In this document: positions 16,671 through 27,060 of the stretch, piece after piece
How the letters are laid out: each line of letters begins with the position of its first letter
How positions within the stretch are numbered: position 1 is the first letter of the stretch
Assembly (NCBI GenBank): GCA_012729315.1
Contig: JAAYDI010000004.1
Span: 1 to 42,238 of the forward strand
Source: Planctomycetaceae bacterium
Lineage (GTDB): Bacteria > Planctomycetota > Planctomycetia > Pirellulales > Pirellulaceae
DNA: 42,238 nt
Direction: 5' to 3'
The notes under the pieces: model-generated
Databases searched by the model: none
Told to the model about the DNA's origin: nothing
What the model saw: the letters and a program-made list of their open reading frames with translations, nothing else
Position numbers and translations under genes: made by a program

Positions 16671-17891
16671 TTAAGCATCGACAATAAGGTTAAACATCGG
16701 CGTATACAGGCCGAACAGCACGAACAGCACAATGCAACCAACGCCGACCATTACCAGCGGCGGAAACACGGCCTGGATCAGCGCCGCACGCATGACCGCG
16801 CGCTTGCCGTACATCTCCCGCCCGATCCGAAACGCCTCGCTCAGAGTCTTCGACCGCTCGCCCCATTCCACCAGGGGAATGAGCGACGGCGGGATCGCGG
16901 TCTGTGAAAACATGAGTTGCGACAGCTGGCGGCCGCGTGCGACACCATCCGCCAGGTGGAGCGAAACACTCCCCACATGCTGGCTGCCGATGCCGTGCCC
17001 GGCCATCCGCAAGGCGTCGGGCAGTGGAATCTCGTGCCGGAGCAGGACGCTCACGAGCCCTGCCCAATCGGCCACGGCGATCGACTGCCAGAGCGTGCCG
17101 AACAGAGGCAGGCTCGACAGCAATCGCTCCCACCTGACACGACCGGCGACCACCCGGTACGCGACCGCCAGCGACGCGAGCACCAACGCCACGCCGCCCG
17201 CCGCGAGTATTCCGTAATCGCGCCACCAGAAGAGAGCCTGTGTCACCATGGGCAGTTGCCGGTCGAAATCCAGCAGCATTTGGCGGATAACGTCCGCCAC
17301 GTAATAACAGATGAAGGTCAGCACGGCGGCCGCCAACAGCAGCATGATCGCCACGTAGGCCAACCCGCCGCGTGTGTCGTAGTGCAGCGAACGCGCGATC
17401 TGCTGCTGCTCGACCAGTTCGAACAGCGCTTCCCCCAGTTGTCCGGTGCGCGACGCGGCCAGGATCAAGCCGGTCACGTGCGCCGGCAGCAGCTGGCCGG
17501 AGTGCTCCAAAGTGTCTTCCAGCGACCGGCCCTGCTCCACCTGGTCGGCGATCCACAGCAAGGCCGCCGCCACCCGCCGGCTGCCCGTCTCCTCCGCCGC
17601 AGCGCGCAGGCCAGCGGCCAGCGGGAGCTGGGTTGCCGCGACCTGCGCCATGTGGCCGGCCAGTTCGCTGGCTTCCGCCGGCGACAGCGCCGCGGGGGGC
17701 TGCGTGGCGGCACCAAGCTCCGGACGGTCATCGGCCGGCGCCCCGGGAACGTCCGGCGCGTGTGTGACGTGCACGTCCTGCAGTCCGCGCGCGCGCAGCT
17801 GCGCGAGGGCGTCGTCCTGGCTCGTGGCCTCGATCGCGCCGCCGATCTGTTCGCCTTGTGAGGTTCTGGCGGTGTAACGGAACTCAGCCAT
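16671..17891 (-). CDS. Type II secretion F protein, GspF-like (second F paralogue)
   Basis: This 406-residue protein is the most canonical GspF/PilC of the three here. It starts with the standard small beta domain MAEFRYTARTSQGEQIGGAI, with QDDALAQLRARGL. The first F domain includes HMAQVAATQLPLAAGLRAAA and LAASRTGQLGEALFELV; membrane segments lie near 185-210 and 230-255. The second F domain has DWAGLVSVLLRHEIPLPDAL and LVEWGERSKTLSEAFRIG. The tail FVLFGLYTPMFNLIVDA is the conserved GspF end. In family members it anchors the assembly ATPase to the inner membrane. No ATPase gene is adjacent. It lies 12 bp after the first F gene. Confidence 0.9.
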   Translation of the reverse strand: MAEFRYTARTSQGEQIGGAIEATSQDDALAQLRARGLQDVHVTHAPDVPGAPADDRPELGAATQPPAALSPAEASELAGHMAQVAATQLPLAAGLRAAAEETGSRRVAAALLWIADQVEQGRSLEDTLEHSGQLLPAHVTGLILAASRTGQLGEALFELVEQQQIARSLHYDTRGGLAYVAIMLLLAAAVLTFICYYVADVIRQMLLDFDRQLPMVTQALFWWRDYGILAAGGVALVLASLAVAYRVVAGRVRWERLLSSLPLFGTLWQSIAVADWAGLVSVLLRHEIPLPDALRMAGHGIGSQHVGSVSLHLADGVARGRQLSQLMFSQTAIPPSLIPLVEWGERSKTLSEAFRIGREMYGKRAVMRAALIQAVFPPLVMVGVGCIVLFVLFGLYTPMFNLIVDA

Positions 17892-17903
17892 GGTCAGCCC
17901 TGC

Positions 17904-19010
17904 CTACTGGGGCAGCCCCAGTTGATACAACATGCGAATAATCGGCAGAAAGACGACCAGTGCGTGGAACATCGCAGCACTGCCGCCGACCACCACAGTC
18001 AGGACGATGGGTACGCACACGGCCGCCCAGCGCGCGGCACGCGCGGCACGCTGGCGATACATCGCCGCCGAGGTCGCCAGCGCGCGGCTCAAACCGGTCT
18101 GCCCCGCCCCCGTGACGATGGACCAGGCCAGCAGCGGGGGAAACGCGTCCGGCAGTTCGCTGCGGCTGCGCAGCACCGCGCCGCGCTCCAGACACTCCGC
18201 CACCTCGCGCGCACCCCGGCTCAACATCCGATCACCGCTCGCGTCCGCCGCCAAGACCATCGCCTCCGGCATCGGCACCTGGTGGTCGTTCATCAGCCGC
18301 AGCAGCTCGGCGAACGTGGCCATGCGGCCGTCTCGCAGCACCTGGCTTACTGTGGGCCAGCGGCGAGGTAGAACGCCAAACAGGAAGCGGCCGGAACGTC
18401 CGCGCGCTGAGCCCGCCGCCGACCGGATCGCCCGGCCGGACCGACACCACCACCACAGCAGCCCCAGTCCCAACAGGAGCGGCACCCAGGGGGCCCAGAC
18501 ACGGGTCGCCACACAGACGCGTTCGATCAGCGCGATGACCGGATCGGGCCGGGATACCAGATCGTGATAGACGGTTGTCAGAACAGGCGCCAGGTAGGTT
18601 GCGGAGAGCAACAGGGACACGTACGCAACCCCCACGACGATGCACGGGTAGATCAGCGATACCGCGATCGAACGGCGCGCCTCGGCTGCCCGGCGCACCG
18701 TCTGGGACAGACCTTCCAGCGCGGCCGCCAGCTGCCCCGCCCGGATTCCGGCCAGCACCACGCTGCGCCAGACCGGTGGAAACAGCCGGTCGTCGCGCTG
18801 CACGATGTCCGTCAGGTTCTCGCCGCTGCGCAGGCGATCCGCCAAGCCGCTGGCCAGCGTCCCCAGTTTCCCCGGTGACTCGTGCCCCATGACTGCCAGC
18901 CCGCGGTCCAGCGGGATCCCCGCCCGAACCAGCGCCGCCATCTCGTCATTGAGCGCCAGCAGCTGGCTCAACGCAATTGGGCGGCCACCGGTGTGCTCAG
19001 TTTGGCTCAC
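17904..19010 (-). CDS. Type II secretion F-domain protein (first F paralogue)
   Basis: This 368-residue protein heads the operon. It has two F domains: LLALNDEMAALVRAGIPLDR with LAGIRAGQLAAALEGLSQ, then a membrane pair (SLIYPCIVVGVAYVSLLLSA and VWAPWVPLLLGLGLLWWW), then TFAELLRLMNDHQVPMPEAM and IVTGAGQTGLSRALATSA, and a C-terminal membrane segment. The N-terminal GspF beta domain is missing. The start is a GTG at 19010; no strong ribosome site precedes it, so a slightly different start is possible. The 16-bp direct repeats at 19035-19071 lie just upstream and may include control sites. Its role, together with the two other F proteins, is probably to form the membrane platform of a pseudopilus machine. 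Confidence 0.82.
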   Translation of the reverse strand: MSQTEHTGGRPIALSQLLALNDEMAALVRAGIPLDRGLAVMGHESPGKLGTLASGLADRLRSGENLTDIVQRDDRLFPPVWRSVVLAGIRAGQLAAALEGLSQTVRRAAEARRSIAVSLIYPCIVVGVAYVSLLLSATYLAPVLTTVYHDLVSRPDPVIALIERVCVATRVWAPWVPLLLGLGLLWWWCRSGRAIRSAAGSARGRSGRFLFGVLPRRWPTVSQVLRDGRMATFAELLRLMNDHQVPMPEAMVLAADASGDRMLSRGAREVAECLERGAVLRSRSELPDAFPPLLAWSIVTGAGQTGLSRALATSAAMYRQRAARAARWAAVCVPIVLTVVVGGSAAMFHALVVFLPIIRMLYQLGLPQ

Positions 19011-19034
19011 GGCCAGCGTCTCCCACTCTGCCAG

Positions 19035-19071
19035 GTCATGAAGAAAGAGAGATATGTCACGAAGAAAGAGA
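19035..19071. repeat. 16-bp direct repeat upstream of the pseudopilin operon
   Basis: GTCATGAAGAAAGAGA at 19035-19050 recurs as GTCACGAAGAAAGAGA at 19056-19071, one mismatch, with a 21-bp period (two helical turns). This spacing would put two bound proteins on the same DNA face, just upstream of the GTG start at 19010 on the minus strand. It may be an operator; a chance repeat in purine-rich DNA is possible. Confidence 0.45.
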
Positions 19072-19201
19072 CCATGCGAAAGAAGTCCGGCCCGTCACGA
19101 TCGCCAGACGCCCTTCGCCGGGGGGGCTCCCCGCGAAAGTAACGGGCTCAGTCAATAAACGACGCGCGGGGACAGAGCGCGCGCAACCGAAACGGGAAAA
19201 T

Positions 19202-19291
19202 GAGAATCGCGAGAATCGCGGGAACCATGAGAATCGCGAGAACCATGAGAATCGCGGGAATCGCGAGAACCGCGAGAACCGTTCGAACCGG
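19202..19291. repeat. 9-bp tandem repeat (minisatellite), about ten units
   Basis: About ten tandem 9-base units with consensus GRGAAYCRY, such as GAGAATCGC and GAGAACCAT, run from 19202 to 19291. The unit length is a multiple of three, so all frames stay open (reading as Asn-Arg-Glu-like repeats on plus and Ser-Arg-Asp-like on minus). I do not think either is a protein, as no start or ribosome site fits. It lies between the divergent starts of the pseudopilin operon and the hybrid kinase gene. The rest of the 19011-19342 gap holds nothing else recognisable. Confidence 0.75.
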
Positions 19292-19342
19292 CTGGCGGGG
19301 AGGGCGCGCGGTGCCTGCCTGCTGGCGGCGAGCTAGAGTTGG

Positions 19343-22300
19343 GTGGCGATCGGATGGTGGCGCTGCGCCTTGCCCGGTCGCGCCCGAATCCCCCTGGCAG
19401 GTTCTCCAGCAGAATCAGGCAGATTGGTGTCCTCACATTCTCCGCACAGCACGAAGCCGCAAGGCGTGGCGCTTAGCGACGACCTGGTGATTGGCGGGCG
19501 GTACCGCGCGCTGCGGCTGCTGGGCCAGCGGATGGGCCTCCGCACCCTCCTGGCACTCGACCGGGAGCGCAGTGAGACGGTGGTGATCAAGACGCTGGAG
19601 TCGCGTCTGTTGTCGCCGTCGATGCGGGGGCATCTGGAGGAAGAGTGCCGGCAGCTGTGTGAGCTGCGCCGGCTCAATCCCCGTCCGCTGCTGGAGATGG
19701 GGACGGAAAAGGACTTCTTCTACGTTGTGAAGCCGTTTGTTTCCGGCGACACGTTGAAGTGGCGTCTTCGCTATCGGCGGCTGAATCTGGGGGAAACGCT
19801 GCGTCTGGCGATCTGTCTGTGCCAGTCGCTCCGCGAGCTGCATGCCTGCCAGCGACTGCACCGCAACATCCGACCTTCGAACATCATTGTCAATGCAGCG
19901 GGTCCCGTGGTGCGTGCGGTGCTGATCGATATCGGAGTGGCCCACGGCGATCTGCTGCGTGTGCTGCCTGAACAGCAGTCCCCCGAGCTGGCGCTGTACA
20001 TATCCCCGGAGCAGGCGGGCGCGATGGACGTCGATGTAGGCGAAGCGTCGGACCTGTATTCGGTGGGGGTCGTGCTGTACGAGTGTCTGGCGGGCCAGCC
20101 GCCGTTTCGCGGGGAGACGGTCGGCGAGGTTCTGTTTCAGCACATGACTGCGCCGCTGGCCGAGTTGCCGGTGCACTGGGGCCCGATTCCTCCCATTCTG
20201 GAGGAGGTCGTGCAGCGGCTGCTGCGCAAGGATCCTCGCGACCGCTATCAGTCGGCGGAAGGGGTGCTGCACGATTTGACTCAGTTGCTGGTGGCGGTGG
20301 AACACGGCGAACTCGCCCCGACACTGGCGCTCGGCGCAGCCGATCATCGGCGGAGCCTGAAGGAGCCGACGTATGTCGGGCGGCTGGAGGAGTGCGACAA
20401 GCTGGACGCCGAGATTCGCGAGGCGTGCCTGCACATTTCCCGGCTGGTGCTGGTGGAGGGTGAATCGGGCAGCGGCAAGACGCGTCTGGTCCACGAAGCT
20501 GCGCGGCGCGCCATGCGGGAAGGGATGTGGGTGTTGCGTGGCGCCGCGAAGAGTGAAACGGGACGGCATTCGTTTCAGGTATTCGACGGTGTGGTCCGGG
20601 ATCTGGTCACGACGGTGCGCGCCAATCCGGCGGTGGCCGATGGCTTGCTCAAACGCCTGGGAAGTCGTGTCGAGTGGGTGACGGTGGCGTTTCCGCGACT
20701 GCTGGACGAACTGGGATGGCCCGGCTCGCTGGATTGGGTTCCCGGCGCTTATCACGAGATGCGTCAGGTGCGGGGGGTGGTGCAGCTTCTTCACGCGCTG
20801 GGCACGCGCGAACAGCCGGCGCTGGTCATCCTGGACGACTGCCAGTGGTGTGACGATCTGACGATCACGGCGCTGGAGCGATGGCAGGCCAGCATCCAGG
20901 AAGCGGCTGCCGACGGCAGCCGGGTCATGGTAGTGCTGATCTTCCGCTCGGAGGAAGTCCCGGCCGGGCATCGGATACGGCTGCTGGCGGCCAACACGCA
21001 GCTGAAGCTGCAGCCGCTGGATCCGCATGACATCCGGCAACTGGTCGAGTCGATGGCGGGTCCGCTGCCCGACGAAGTGGTGGAGGTGGTGGGGAGGCTG
21101 TCGGGGGGCAGCCCGCTCATGGCCTCCGCCGTCCTGTATGGGCTGGTCGAATCCGGCGCGATGGTGGCCGACGCGCAGGGGTGGCGGATCGAGACCACGG
21201 CCACAGCCGACCTGCCGTCGTCGCACCATGCGGGGGCGTTCCTGACGCGGCGGATCGAGTTGCTGCCCACACGCACAGTCGAGCTGCTGCGTATCGGCGC
21301 GGTGCTGGGCCAGGAATTCGATCTGGAGATTGCCGCCGCGCTGACGGGCTGTACGCTCGCCGCCGCGCTGGCGGCGTTGGACGAAGCCCGCCGCCGTCAA
21401 CTGGTGTGGGTCCGCCCTGACGGCTACCACGGCGTGTTTGTCCATGACCAGATTCGGCGCGTCCTGCTGGATCACATGTCCGACGATGAGCGGAGGCAGA
21501 CGCACCTGTCCGCGGCCGAGTACCTGGCGCGGAAGTACCCCACCCGCAACTCAGAACTGGCCTATCACTACGATGCGGCGGGGGACAGCCGGCGGGCGCT
21601 GCCGTACGCGCTCGACGCGGCGGAGCGGGCGCGGGCTCAGTACGCGCTGCAGACCGCCGAACAACAGTACCAGATCGCCCAGCGCGGTGCCGACACGGCC
21701 CCGCGCAGCATCCAGTTCCAGATTGCGGAAGGGCTCGGCAGTGTGCTGAAGCTGCGCGGACGCCATGCGGATGCTGAGCGGCTGCTCCAGCAGGCGATTC
21801 ATCTGGTCGACAACCACGTGGCGGAGGCCCGAGTGCTTGGCATGCTGGGGGAACTCGCGCAACATCGGGACGACACGGAGCAGGCGGTCGAGTATTTCGA
21901 GCGCGCCCTGGCAGCGTTGGGGTATCGGAGCCCGTTCACTCCGACCGCCCTGGCGGCCCGCGCATGCTGGGAGATCCTGGTCCAGTTCTGCCACACCGTC
22001 ATGCCATGGCTGTTCGTGCACCGGCGGCGTGATCCACCCGACGCGGTCGTTCTGCTGACGGTCCGGCTCTTCAGTCAGCTGGCGCATGGTTACTGGTTCA
22101 CGCGATCCGGGCTGGCGACGTTGGTATCCCACTTGCAAGGCATGAACCTGGCGGAGTGTTACAAGCCGACGCTGGAACTGGCCCGTGCCTATTCGGAACA
22201 CGCGCCGGCGCTGACGCTGATGCACTGGTTTTCGCGCGGCATTGCTTACGCCCGCAAGGGGCTGGCCATCTGCCGGGCCTCGGGCGATCCGCGGGGGGAG

Positions 22301-25117
22301 GGTCAGGCGCTGTCGTATTACGGTCTGGTTCTGTACGCGGCGGCCCGGTTCCGCGAGTGCGCCGCGGCCTGCCGCGATGCCATCCAACTGCTTGAACCCA
22401 CCGGTGACTTCTGGCAAGTGCATGTCGCCCGTTTCCAGTATTCGTGCGCGCTGTACCGGCTGGGTGAGATGGAGGAAGCGTCGGAGCAGGCCCGGCTACA
22501 CCACGAGTCGGGCGTCGAAGTCGGGGACGAACAGGCGGTAGGCATGAGCCTGGACATCTGGGCGCGGGCGACCTGCGGTGCCATCCCTCAGCAGATCCTG
22601 AACGCCGAATTGCAGCGTCAGAGATCGGACGGGCGGGGGCAGCTGCAGGTGCTGTTTGCCCAGGGGGTGCAGCTGTACTACGCCGACAAGATCGATGCAG
22701 CGGCGGACTACCTGGCGGCGGCCAGCCAGCTGGCGGTCTGCCCGCGCATCCAGAACGTCTTCACGCAGTCGTGCCAGGTCTGGCTGTTGACCTGCCGGCG
22801 CCGGCAGATCGAGGAGAGCACGCAGTGGACGCCGCAGCGCCGCCAGGCGCAGCTGCGCAGCGCCGAAATGCTGGCGCGCGACGTGCTGAAAGCCGCGCGC
22901 GCATTCCCCTGCGATCTGCCCCATGCCTGGCGCGAATGTGCCTACCTGGCGGCGCTGCGCGGCCGGTCGCAGAAAGCCCGCCGACTGATCGACAAGAGCC
23001 TGCGTCTGGCGGAACGGCAGGAAGCGCGGTTCGAATACGCCCAGTCCCTCCTGGCACGCGGCCGGATCGGACAGGCACTCGGGTGGCCCGGCGCAAAGCA
23101 GCAGGTGGCGGAGGCCCAGATCCTACTGGAGGCGTTCACCACGCACGCCGCCAGCCAGCGGCGCGCCGAGTCCGCTGCCCGCGAGTCGGTCATGCTGTCG
23201 CTGGTCGATCGCTTCGACACCGTGCTCGATTCGGGACGGAAGATCGCCGCCGCACTGTCGCCGCACGTCGTGTTCGAGGAAGTACGCCGCGCGGCGCTGC
23301 ACCTGCTGCACGGTGAACGCTGCCTGCTGCTGCAGGTCCGCCAGGATGCCGAAACGCTCCAGATCACGCCGCGAGACGCGCCGTTCCACCGGGCGTTAGT
23401 GGAGCAGGCGATCCGGGAAGGACGCTCGGTGACCGCCAGCGAAACGTGGGGGATGTCGGCTGCCGGGCCCGCCGCGACGCCGCAGGAAGGGTCGTCCATC
23501 TGCGTGCCGATCTTCCAACGCGGGCGCCCGGTCGCGTGCGTCTACGTCACACACCGGCATGTCCGCGGGCTGTTCGGGCCGGACAAGGAGCGCCTGGCCG
23601 ACTTCATCGCCGCGATCTCCGGCGCGGCGCTGGAGAATGCCGAATGGTTCCAGGAACTGCAACGTCTCAATGAAACGCTCGAACAACGTGTCGCTGACCG
23701 GACGGCCGCGGCTGAGATGCGGGCGCAGCAGTTGGCCGAGACGAATGCGGAACTGGAACGCATTGCGCAGGAGTTGCTGCTGACCGAAGACAATCTGCGC
23801 GAAGCCATGCAGGCGGCCGAGGCGGCCAACCATGCCAAGAGCCAGTTCCTGGCAACCATGAGTCATGAGATCCGCACGCCCATGAACGGTGTCATCGGCA
23901 TGACCGAACTCGCGCTCCAGACCGACCTGAACGCCCAGCAGCGTCATTACCTCACGACGCTCAGCCAGTCGGCAGACGGCCTGATGTGTCTGCTCAACGA
24001 CATCCTCGACATCTCCAAGATCGAAGCGGGCCGGATGGAGTTGGAGTGCATGCCGCTGAGCGTTCGCGACGTAGTGTTCGGTGTCGCTCGCATCATGGCC
24101 ATACCGGCTGAGAAGAAGGGGCTCGAACTGATCTGCCGCATCGCCCCTGACGTCCCGGCCGAATTGCTGGGAGATGCCGGCCGCCTGCGGCAGATCGTTC
24201 TCAACCTGGTCGGCAACGCGGTCAAGTTCACGGACCAGGGGGAGGTCGTCGTCGACGTATCGGTCCAGCACCAGACGGAAAGAGCCGTGCACCTGCACTT
24301 CACCGTCGAGGACACGGGCATCGGTATTGCGGCGGACAAACAGGAGAAGATCTTCCAATCGTTCAGCCAGGCCGACGCGTCCACGACGCGGCGCTACGGC
24401 GGCACAGGGTTGGGCCTGGCGATCTCACAGCAGCTGGTCAGCCTGTTCGGCGGGCAACTGTGGGTGGAAAGTGCCGTCGGACGCGGCAGCACGTTTCACT
24501 TCACGGTGCCCCTGGATCGGCCACCGCCAGCGGGCAGCGGTTCGGTCGCAGTGCTCGATCCCCATACCCGCAGCCGTGCCGTGCACCACGAACTGCCGGA
24601 GGATCTCGGTCCGCACCCCGAAGCTCGGTGCCCTGGCAAGCCGGTCCAGCCGGCGGAATTGCGGGCGGCGTCGAACGGCGTGCGCGGCACCGACGACCAG
24701 CGCCCGGGCGAGGTGGCCGGTGTGGAACCGGCGCCGCCACGCGGCCAGTACGCCATCTTGCTGGCGGAAGACTGTCCGGTCAATCAGGAGGTCGCGGTCG
24801 GCCTGCTCGAACTGCAGGGACACACCGTCCATGTCGTCAACAACGGGCGCGAAGCGGTCGACGCCGCCCGCCAGCGCCCCTTCGACCTCGTGCTGATGGA
24901 CGTGGAAATGCCCGAAATCGACGGCCTGGAGGCGACACGACTGATCCGCGCCTCGGAACACGGCACCGGCCGCCACACCCCCATCGTCGCCATGACCGCG
25001 CACGCCGTGACGGGGTTCGAGCAGAAGTGCCTGGCGGCCGGCATGGACGGCTACATCTCCAAACCCATTGATCCCCAGCAGCTCTATCGGATCATGGACT
25101 CGTTCGCGCACTCCTGA
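19343..25117 (+). CDS. Pseudokinase - STAND ATPase - GAF - hybrid histidine kinase with receiver
   Basis: This 1924-residue protein is a giant cytoplasmic sensor. Residues ~50-330 are kinase-like: Lys83 (VVIKT) is kept, but the Gly-rich loop is degraded, the catalytic HRD is HRN (Asn175 for Asp), the next Lys is Arg177, and DFG is DIG (196-198), so it is probably a pseudokinase. An AAA/STAND ATPase follows with GESGSGKT (373-380) and VILDDCQW. Residues ~760-1270 are TPR-like helices. A GAF domain (~1290-1440) leads through a coiled coil to HisKA with [11 protein letters not shown] (His1508), HATPase ([23 protein letters not shown]) and a receiver with phospho-acceptor Asp1853 (LVLMDVEMP) and Lys in ISKP. 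The first ~40 residues look unlike protein; GTG 19466 just before the kinase-like domain is an alternative start. Confidence 0.85.
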   Translation: MAIGWWRCALPGRARIPLAGSPAESGRLVSSHSPHSTKPQGVALSDDLVIGGRYRALRLLGQRMGLRTLLALDRERSETVVIKTLESRLLSPSMRGHLEEECRQLCELRRLNPRPLLEMGTEKDFFYVVKPFVSGDTLKWRLRYRRLNLGETLRLAICLCQSLRELHACQRLHRNIRPSNIIVNAAGPVVRAVLIDIGVAHGDLLRVLPEQQSPELALYISPEQAGAMDVDVGEASDLYSVGVVLYECLAGQPPFRGETVGEVLFQHMTAPLAELPVHWGPIPPILEEVVQRLLRKDPRDRYQSAEGVLHDLTQLLVAVEHGELAPTLALGAADHRRSLKEPTYVGRLEECDKLDAEIREACLHISRLVLVEGESGSGKTRLVHEAARRAMREGMWVLRGAAKSETGRHSFQVFDGVVRDLVTTVRANPAVADGLLKRLGSRVEWVTVAFPRLLDELGWPGSLDWVPGAYHEMRQVRGVVQLLHALGTREQPALVILDDCQWCDDLTITALERWQASIQEAAADGSRVMVVLIFRSEEVPAGHRIRLLAANTQLKLQPLDPHDIRQLVESMAGPLPDEVVEVVGRLSGGSPLMASAVLYGLVESGAMVADAQGWRIETTATADLPSSHHAGAFLTRRIELLPTRTVELLRIGAVLGQEFDLEIAAALTGCTLAAALAALDEARRRQLVWVRPDGYHGVFVHDQIRRVLLDHMSDDERRQTHLSAAEYLARKYPTRNSELAYHYDAAGDSRRALPYALDAAERARAQYALQTAEQQYQIAQRGADTAPRSIQFQIAEGLGSVLKLRGRHADAERLLQQAIHLVDNHVAEARVLGMLGELAQHRDDTEQAVEYFERALAALGYRSPFTPTALAARACWEILVQFCHTVMPWLFVHRRRDPPDAVVLLTVRLFSQLAHGYWFTRSGLATLVSHLQGMNLAECYKPTLELARAYSEHAPALTLMHWFSRGIAYARKGLAICRASGDPRGEGQALSYYGLVLYAAARFRECAAACRDAIQLLEPTGDFWQVHVARFQYSCALYRLGEMEEASEQARLHHESGVEVGDEQAVGMSLDIWARATCGAIPQQILNAELQRQRSDGRGQLQVLFAQGVQLYYADKIDAAADYLAAASQLAVCPRIQNVFTQSCQVWLLTCRRRQIEESTQWTPQRRQAQLRSAEMLARDVLKAARAFPCDLPHAWRECAYLAALRGRSQKARRLIDKSLRLAERQEARFEYAQSLLARGRIGQALGWPGAKQQVAEAQILLEAFTTHAASQRRAESAARESVMLSLVDRFDTVLDSGRKIAAALSPHVVFEEVRRAALHLLHGERCLLLQVRQDAETLQITPRDAPFHRALVEQAIREGRSVTASETWGMSAAGPAATPQEGSSICVPIFQRGRPVACVYVTHRHVRGLFGPDKERLADFIAAISGAALENAEWFQELQRLNETLEQRVADRTAAAEMRAQQLAETNAELERIAQELLLTEDNLREAMQAAEAANHAKSQFLATMSHEIRTPMNGVIGMTELALQTDLNAQQRHYLTTLSQSADGLMCLLNDILDISKIEAGRMELECMPLSVRDVVFGVARIMAIPAEKKGLELICRIAPDVPAELLGDAGRLRQIVLNLVGNAVKFTDQGEVVVDVSVQHQTERAVHLHFTVEDTGIGIAADKQEKIFQSFSQADASTTRRYGGTGLGLAISQQLVSLFGGQLWVESAVGRGSTFHFTVPLDRPPPAGSGSVAVLDPHTRSRAVHHELPEDLGPHPEARCPGKPVQPAELRAASNGVRGTDDQRPGEVAGVEPAPPRGQYAILLAEDCPVNQEVAVGLLELQGHTVHVVNNGREAVDAARQRPFDLVLMDVEMPEIDGLEATRLIRASEHGTGRHTPIVAMTAHAVTGFEQKCLAAGMDGYISKPIDPQQLYRIMDSFAHS

Positions 25118-25414
25118 CCGGCCCGGGGGGGCACGCGGCGGCGCGGGACCGCGCGGCGCATGGCTGGTCCGTTGGCGTCTGGTCCGTTGGTTCCGCCCGG
25201 CGGCTGCGCCGCACGGGCTTCCCAATATCATCTTCATCTTCGGGCTGTATCGGCAGCCCTGAGATCTGCTATGTTGTGAGCACAGGCCGGTGGCGGGGGC
25301 AGCAGGGCTGAAGCACAAGTGCGGATGCGCGGGGGGCGCAACGCGGCGACGGTCTCCCCATGGGCGGAGTGTGTGTCGCGCACTGGATCCAGTGTCGGGG
25401 GCCCGGCGCGGACC
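25118..25414. other. Intergenic region, nothing recognisable
   Basis: No gene is supported here. The only pattern is the 11-bp direct repeat TGGTCCGTTGG at about 25165-25175 and 25180-25190. The frame leading into the AIM24 remnant is open from about 25319 but its residues do not look like protein. Confidence 0.4.
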
Positions 25415-25594
25415 GATCCCAGTGCCACCATCGCCTGGGCCGGCTCCCTGCACCCGGAGTTGCGTACCGATGTCTCACTCAAGACGTTCTTCGGCCGCGG
25501 GAGTGGCGAGTCGATCCAGATGGAGTTCAACGGGGATGGTTTTGTCGTCATACAGCCCTACGAAGAAGCGGCGTTCCAGATCGGCGGTGGCTGA
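25415..25594 (+). pseudogene. AIM24-family C-terminal remnant
   Basis: About 59 codons ending at 25594 read DPSATIAWAGSLHPEL, then TDVSLKTFFGRGSGE, then FNGDGFVVIQPYEE. This matches, from memory, the conserved C-terminus of AIM24/TIGR00266 family proteins (usually 220-260 residues), where a TDVxxKT-xxGRGSGE-xxQ-xxFxGxGFVVxQPxEE ending is common. The N-terminal three quarters of the family is absent upstream in any frame I read; the open frame does reach back to a GTG at 25319 but that part is unlike the family. It looks like a decayed or truncated gene, possibly cut by rearrangement. If expressed from 25319 it would be a 91-residue protein. Confidence 0.55.
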
Positions 25595-25672
25595 TCGCCG
25601 CGCTGTGCAGCCTGCTTCGTCGCGTTTGTCAGTCACCTGATCCACCGCAGGGTTTGAATCCGGGGAACGTGC

Positions 25673-26977
25673 ATGCCGCTTCGCAATATCCTCACGATCT
25701 TGATCGCCGCCGTGGTGTCGCTGGTCTGCTACCAGAAGGCCACTCACAATCGGTTCGGCTTCATCGTCTCCCATGCCATGGGGATCATCGAGAACAACTA
25801 CATCGAGGAAGTCGAACCGCGCACGCTGTTCGAAAACGCCATGCAAGGAATGGTCAGTGAGCTGGACGAGTACTCGGACTACATCGGCCCGGAGCATTTC
25901 CAGCAGTTTCAGCAGATCATCGACCAGGAGTTTGTTGGGATCGGCGTGGTGGTGGAAGGCCCGCCGGAGAAGGACGAGCTGCGCGTGGTCAATCCCGTGT
26001 TCGACAGCCCGGCGTACCGGGCCGGCATGCGCGCGGGGGACGTGATCCTGGAGATCGACGGCGTCTCGACCAAATCGATGGACATCAACGCGGCGGTCAA
26101 GCGGATGAAGGGGTTGCCGGGCACCACCGTTACGCTACTGGTGCGGCACGCCGGCCAGGACGTGCAGCCGCAGCGGATGAGCATTGAGCGCGAGTTGATC
26201 CGGACGAAATCGGTGCTCGGCGACCGGTTGTGCGAGGACGGGCGATGGACCTATTATCTGGAGTCGGAACCGGGCATCGGCTACGTCCGGATCACGTCTT
26301 TTGGCGAATACACAGCGCACGAACTGGGCGAAGTGCTGCAGTTCCAGGACCATCCGGTGGAAGCGTTGATCCTGGATCTGCGTGGCAACGTCGGCGGGCT
26401 CCTGAAGGCGGCCATCGAAACGAGCGACATGTTCATTGACGGGGGGGTGATTGTCAGCATGCGCGGCCGGACCCCCGGCGATGAGATCGTGTACACTGCG
26501 AAGCCGGAAGACACGATCGTCGACCCGTCGATCCCGGTGATCGTGCTGGTCGACCGGTATTCGGCCAGTGCTTCGGAGATCGTGGCTGCCTGCCTGCAGG
26601 ATCACGGCCGCGCGCTGGTCGCCGGCCAGCGTTCCTGGGGCAAAGGGACGGTCCAGAACGTGATCAAGCTGGAGCACGGCACCAGCGCGCTGAAGTTGAC
26701 CACGGCCGGCTACTGGCGCCCCAGCGGCCACAACATCCACCGCGGCAAAGACGCGCACGACGAAGACGAGTGGGGTGTCCGCCCGTCTCCGGGGCTCGAG
26801 GTCGTGCTGACAGACGAACAGTACGGGGCGCTGTACGAACAGCGCAGCGCGCGCGACGTGCTGTCCGAAGAAGGTGGCGCGCAGACGCCGGCCGCCGACG
26901 CGCCCCCCTCCGTGCCGGACCTGCAGCTGCAGCGCGCGGTAGATTACCTGAAGGAGAAACTCGTGCCGGCCACGTGA
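25673..26977 (+). CDS. Carboxy-terminal processing protease, S41 family
   Basis: This 434-residue protein degrades or trims extracytoplasmic proteins from their C-termini. An N-terminal hydrophobic segment (LTILIAAVVSLVCYQ) is a signal peptide or anchor. A helical region (EEVEPRTLFENAMQGMVSEL, DEYSDYIGP) precedes a PDZ domain (~80-165, with GIGVVVEG and AGMRAGDVILEIDG). The peptidase core has GIGYVRITSF and LILDLRGNVGGLL. The catalytic Ser299 is in YSASASE and Lys324 in WGKGTVQ, with the 25-residue spacing expected in this family. It follows the AIM24 remnant by 78 bp and converges with folC. No dedicated partner is adjacent. Confidence 0.93.
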   Translation: MPLRNILTILIAAVVSLVCYQKATHNRFGFIVSHAMGIIENNYIEEVEPRTLFENAMQGMVSELDEYSDYIGPEHFQQFQQIIDQEFVGIGVVVEGPPEKDELRVVNPVFDSPAYRAGMRAGDVILEIDGVSTKSMDINAAVKRMKGLPGTTVTLLVRHAGQDVQPQRMSIERELIRTKSVLGDRLCEDGRWTYYLESEPGIGYVRITSFGEYTAHELGEVLQFQDHPVEALILDLRGNVGGLLKAAIETSDMFIDGGVIVSMRGRTPGDEIVYTAKPEDTIVDPSIPVIVLVDRYSASASEIVAACLQDHGRALVAGQRSWGKGTVQNVIKLEHGTSALKLTTAGYWRPSGHNIHRGKDAHDEDEWGVRPSPGLEVVLTDEQYGALYEQRSARDVLSEEGGAQTPAADAPPSVPDLQLQRAVDYLKEKLVPAT

Positions 26978-27060
26978 ACGGCTGGACGCCGCCAGCGGGT
27001 GCGGCGGAGCGGGCGATCCGGCGCGCCGGCCCCCGGGCGAGCCGGAGACCGGAACATGTG

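Noticed and set aside
19202-19291. CRISPR array
   Set aside because: The unit is only 9 bp, there are no spacers, and no cas genes are nearby; it is a minisatellite.
18977-19336. A 119-residue Asn/Arg/Glu-rich protein over the repeats
   Set aside because: The reading is simply the 9-bp repeat translated, with no start signal and with an antisense reading equally open; no domain is visible.
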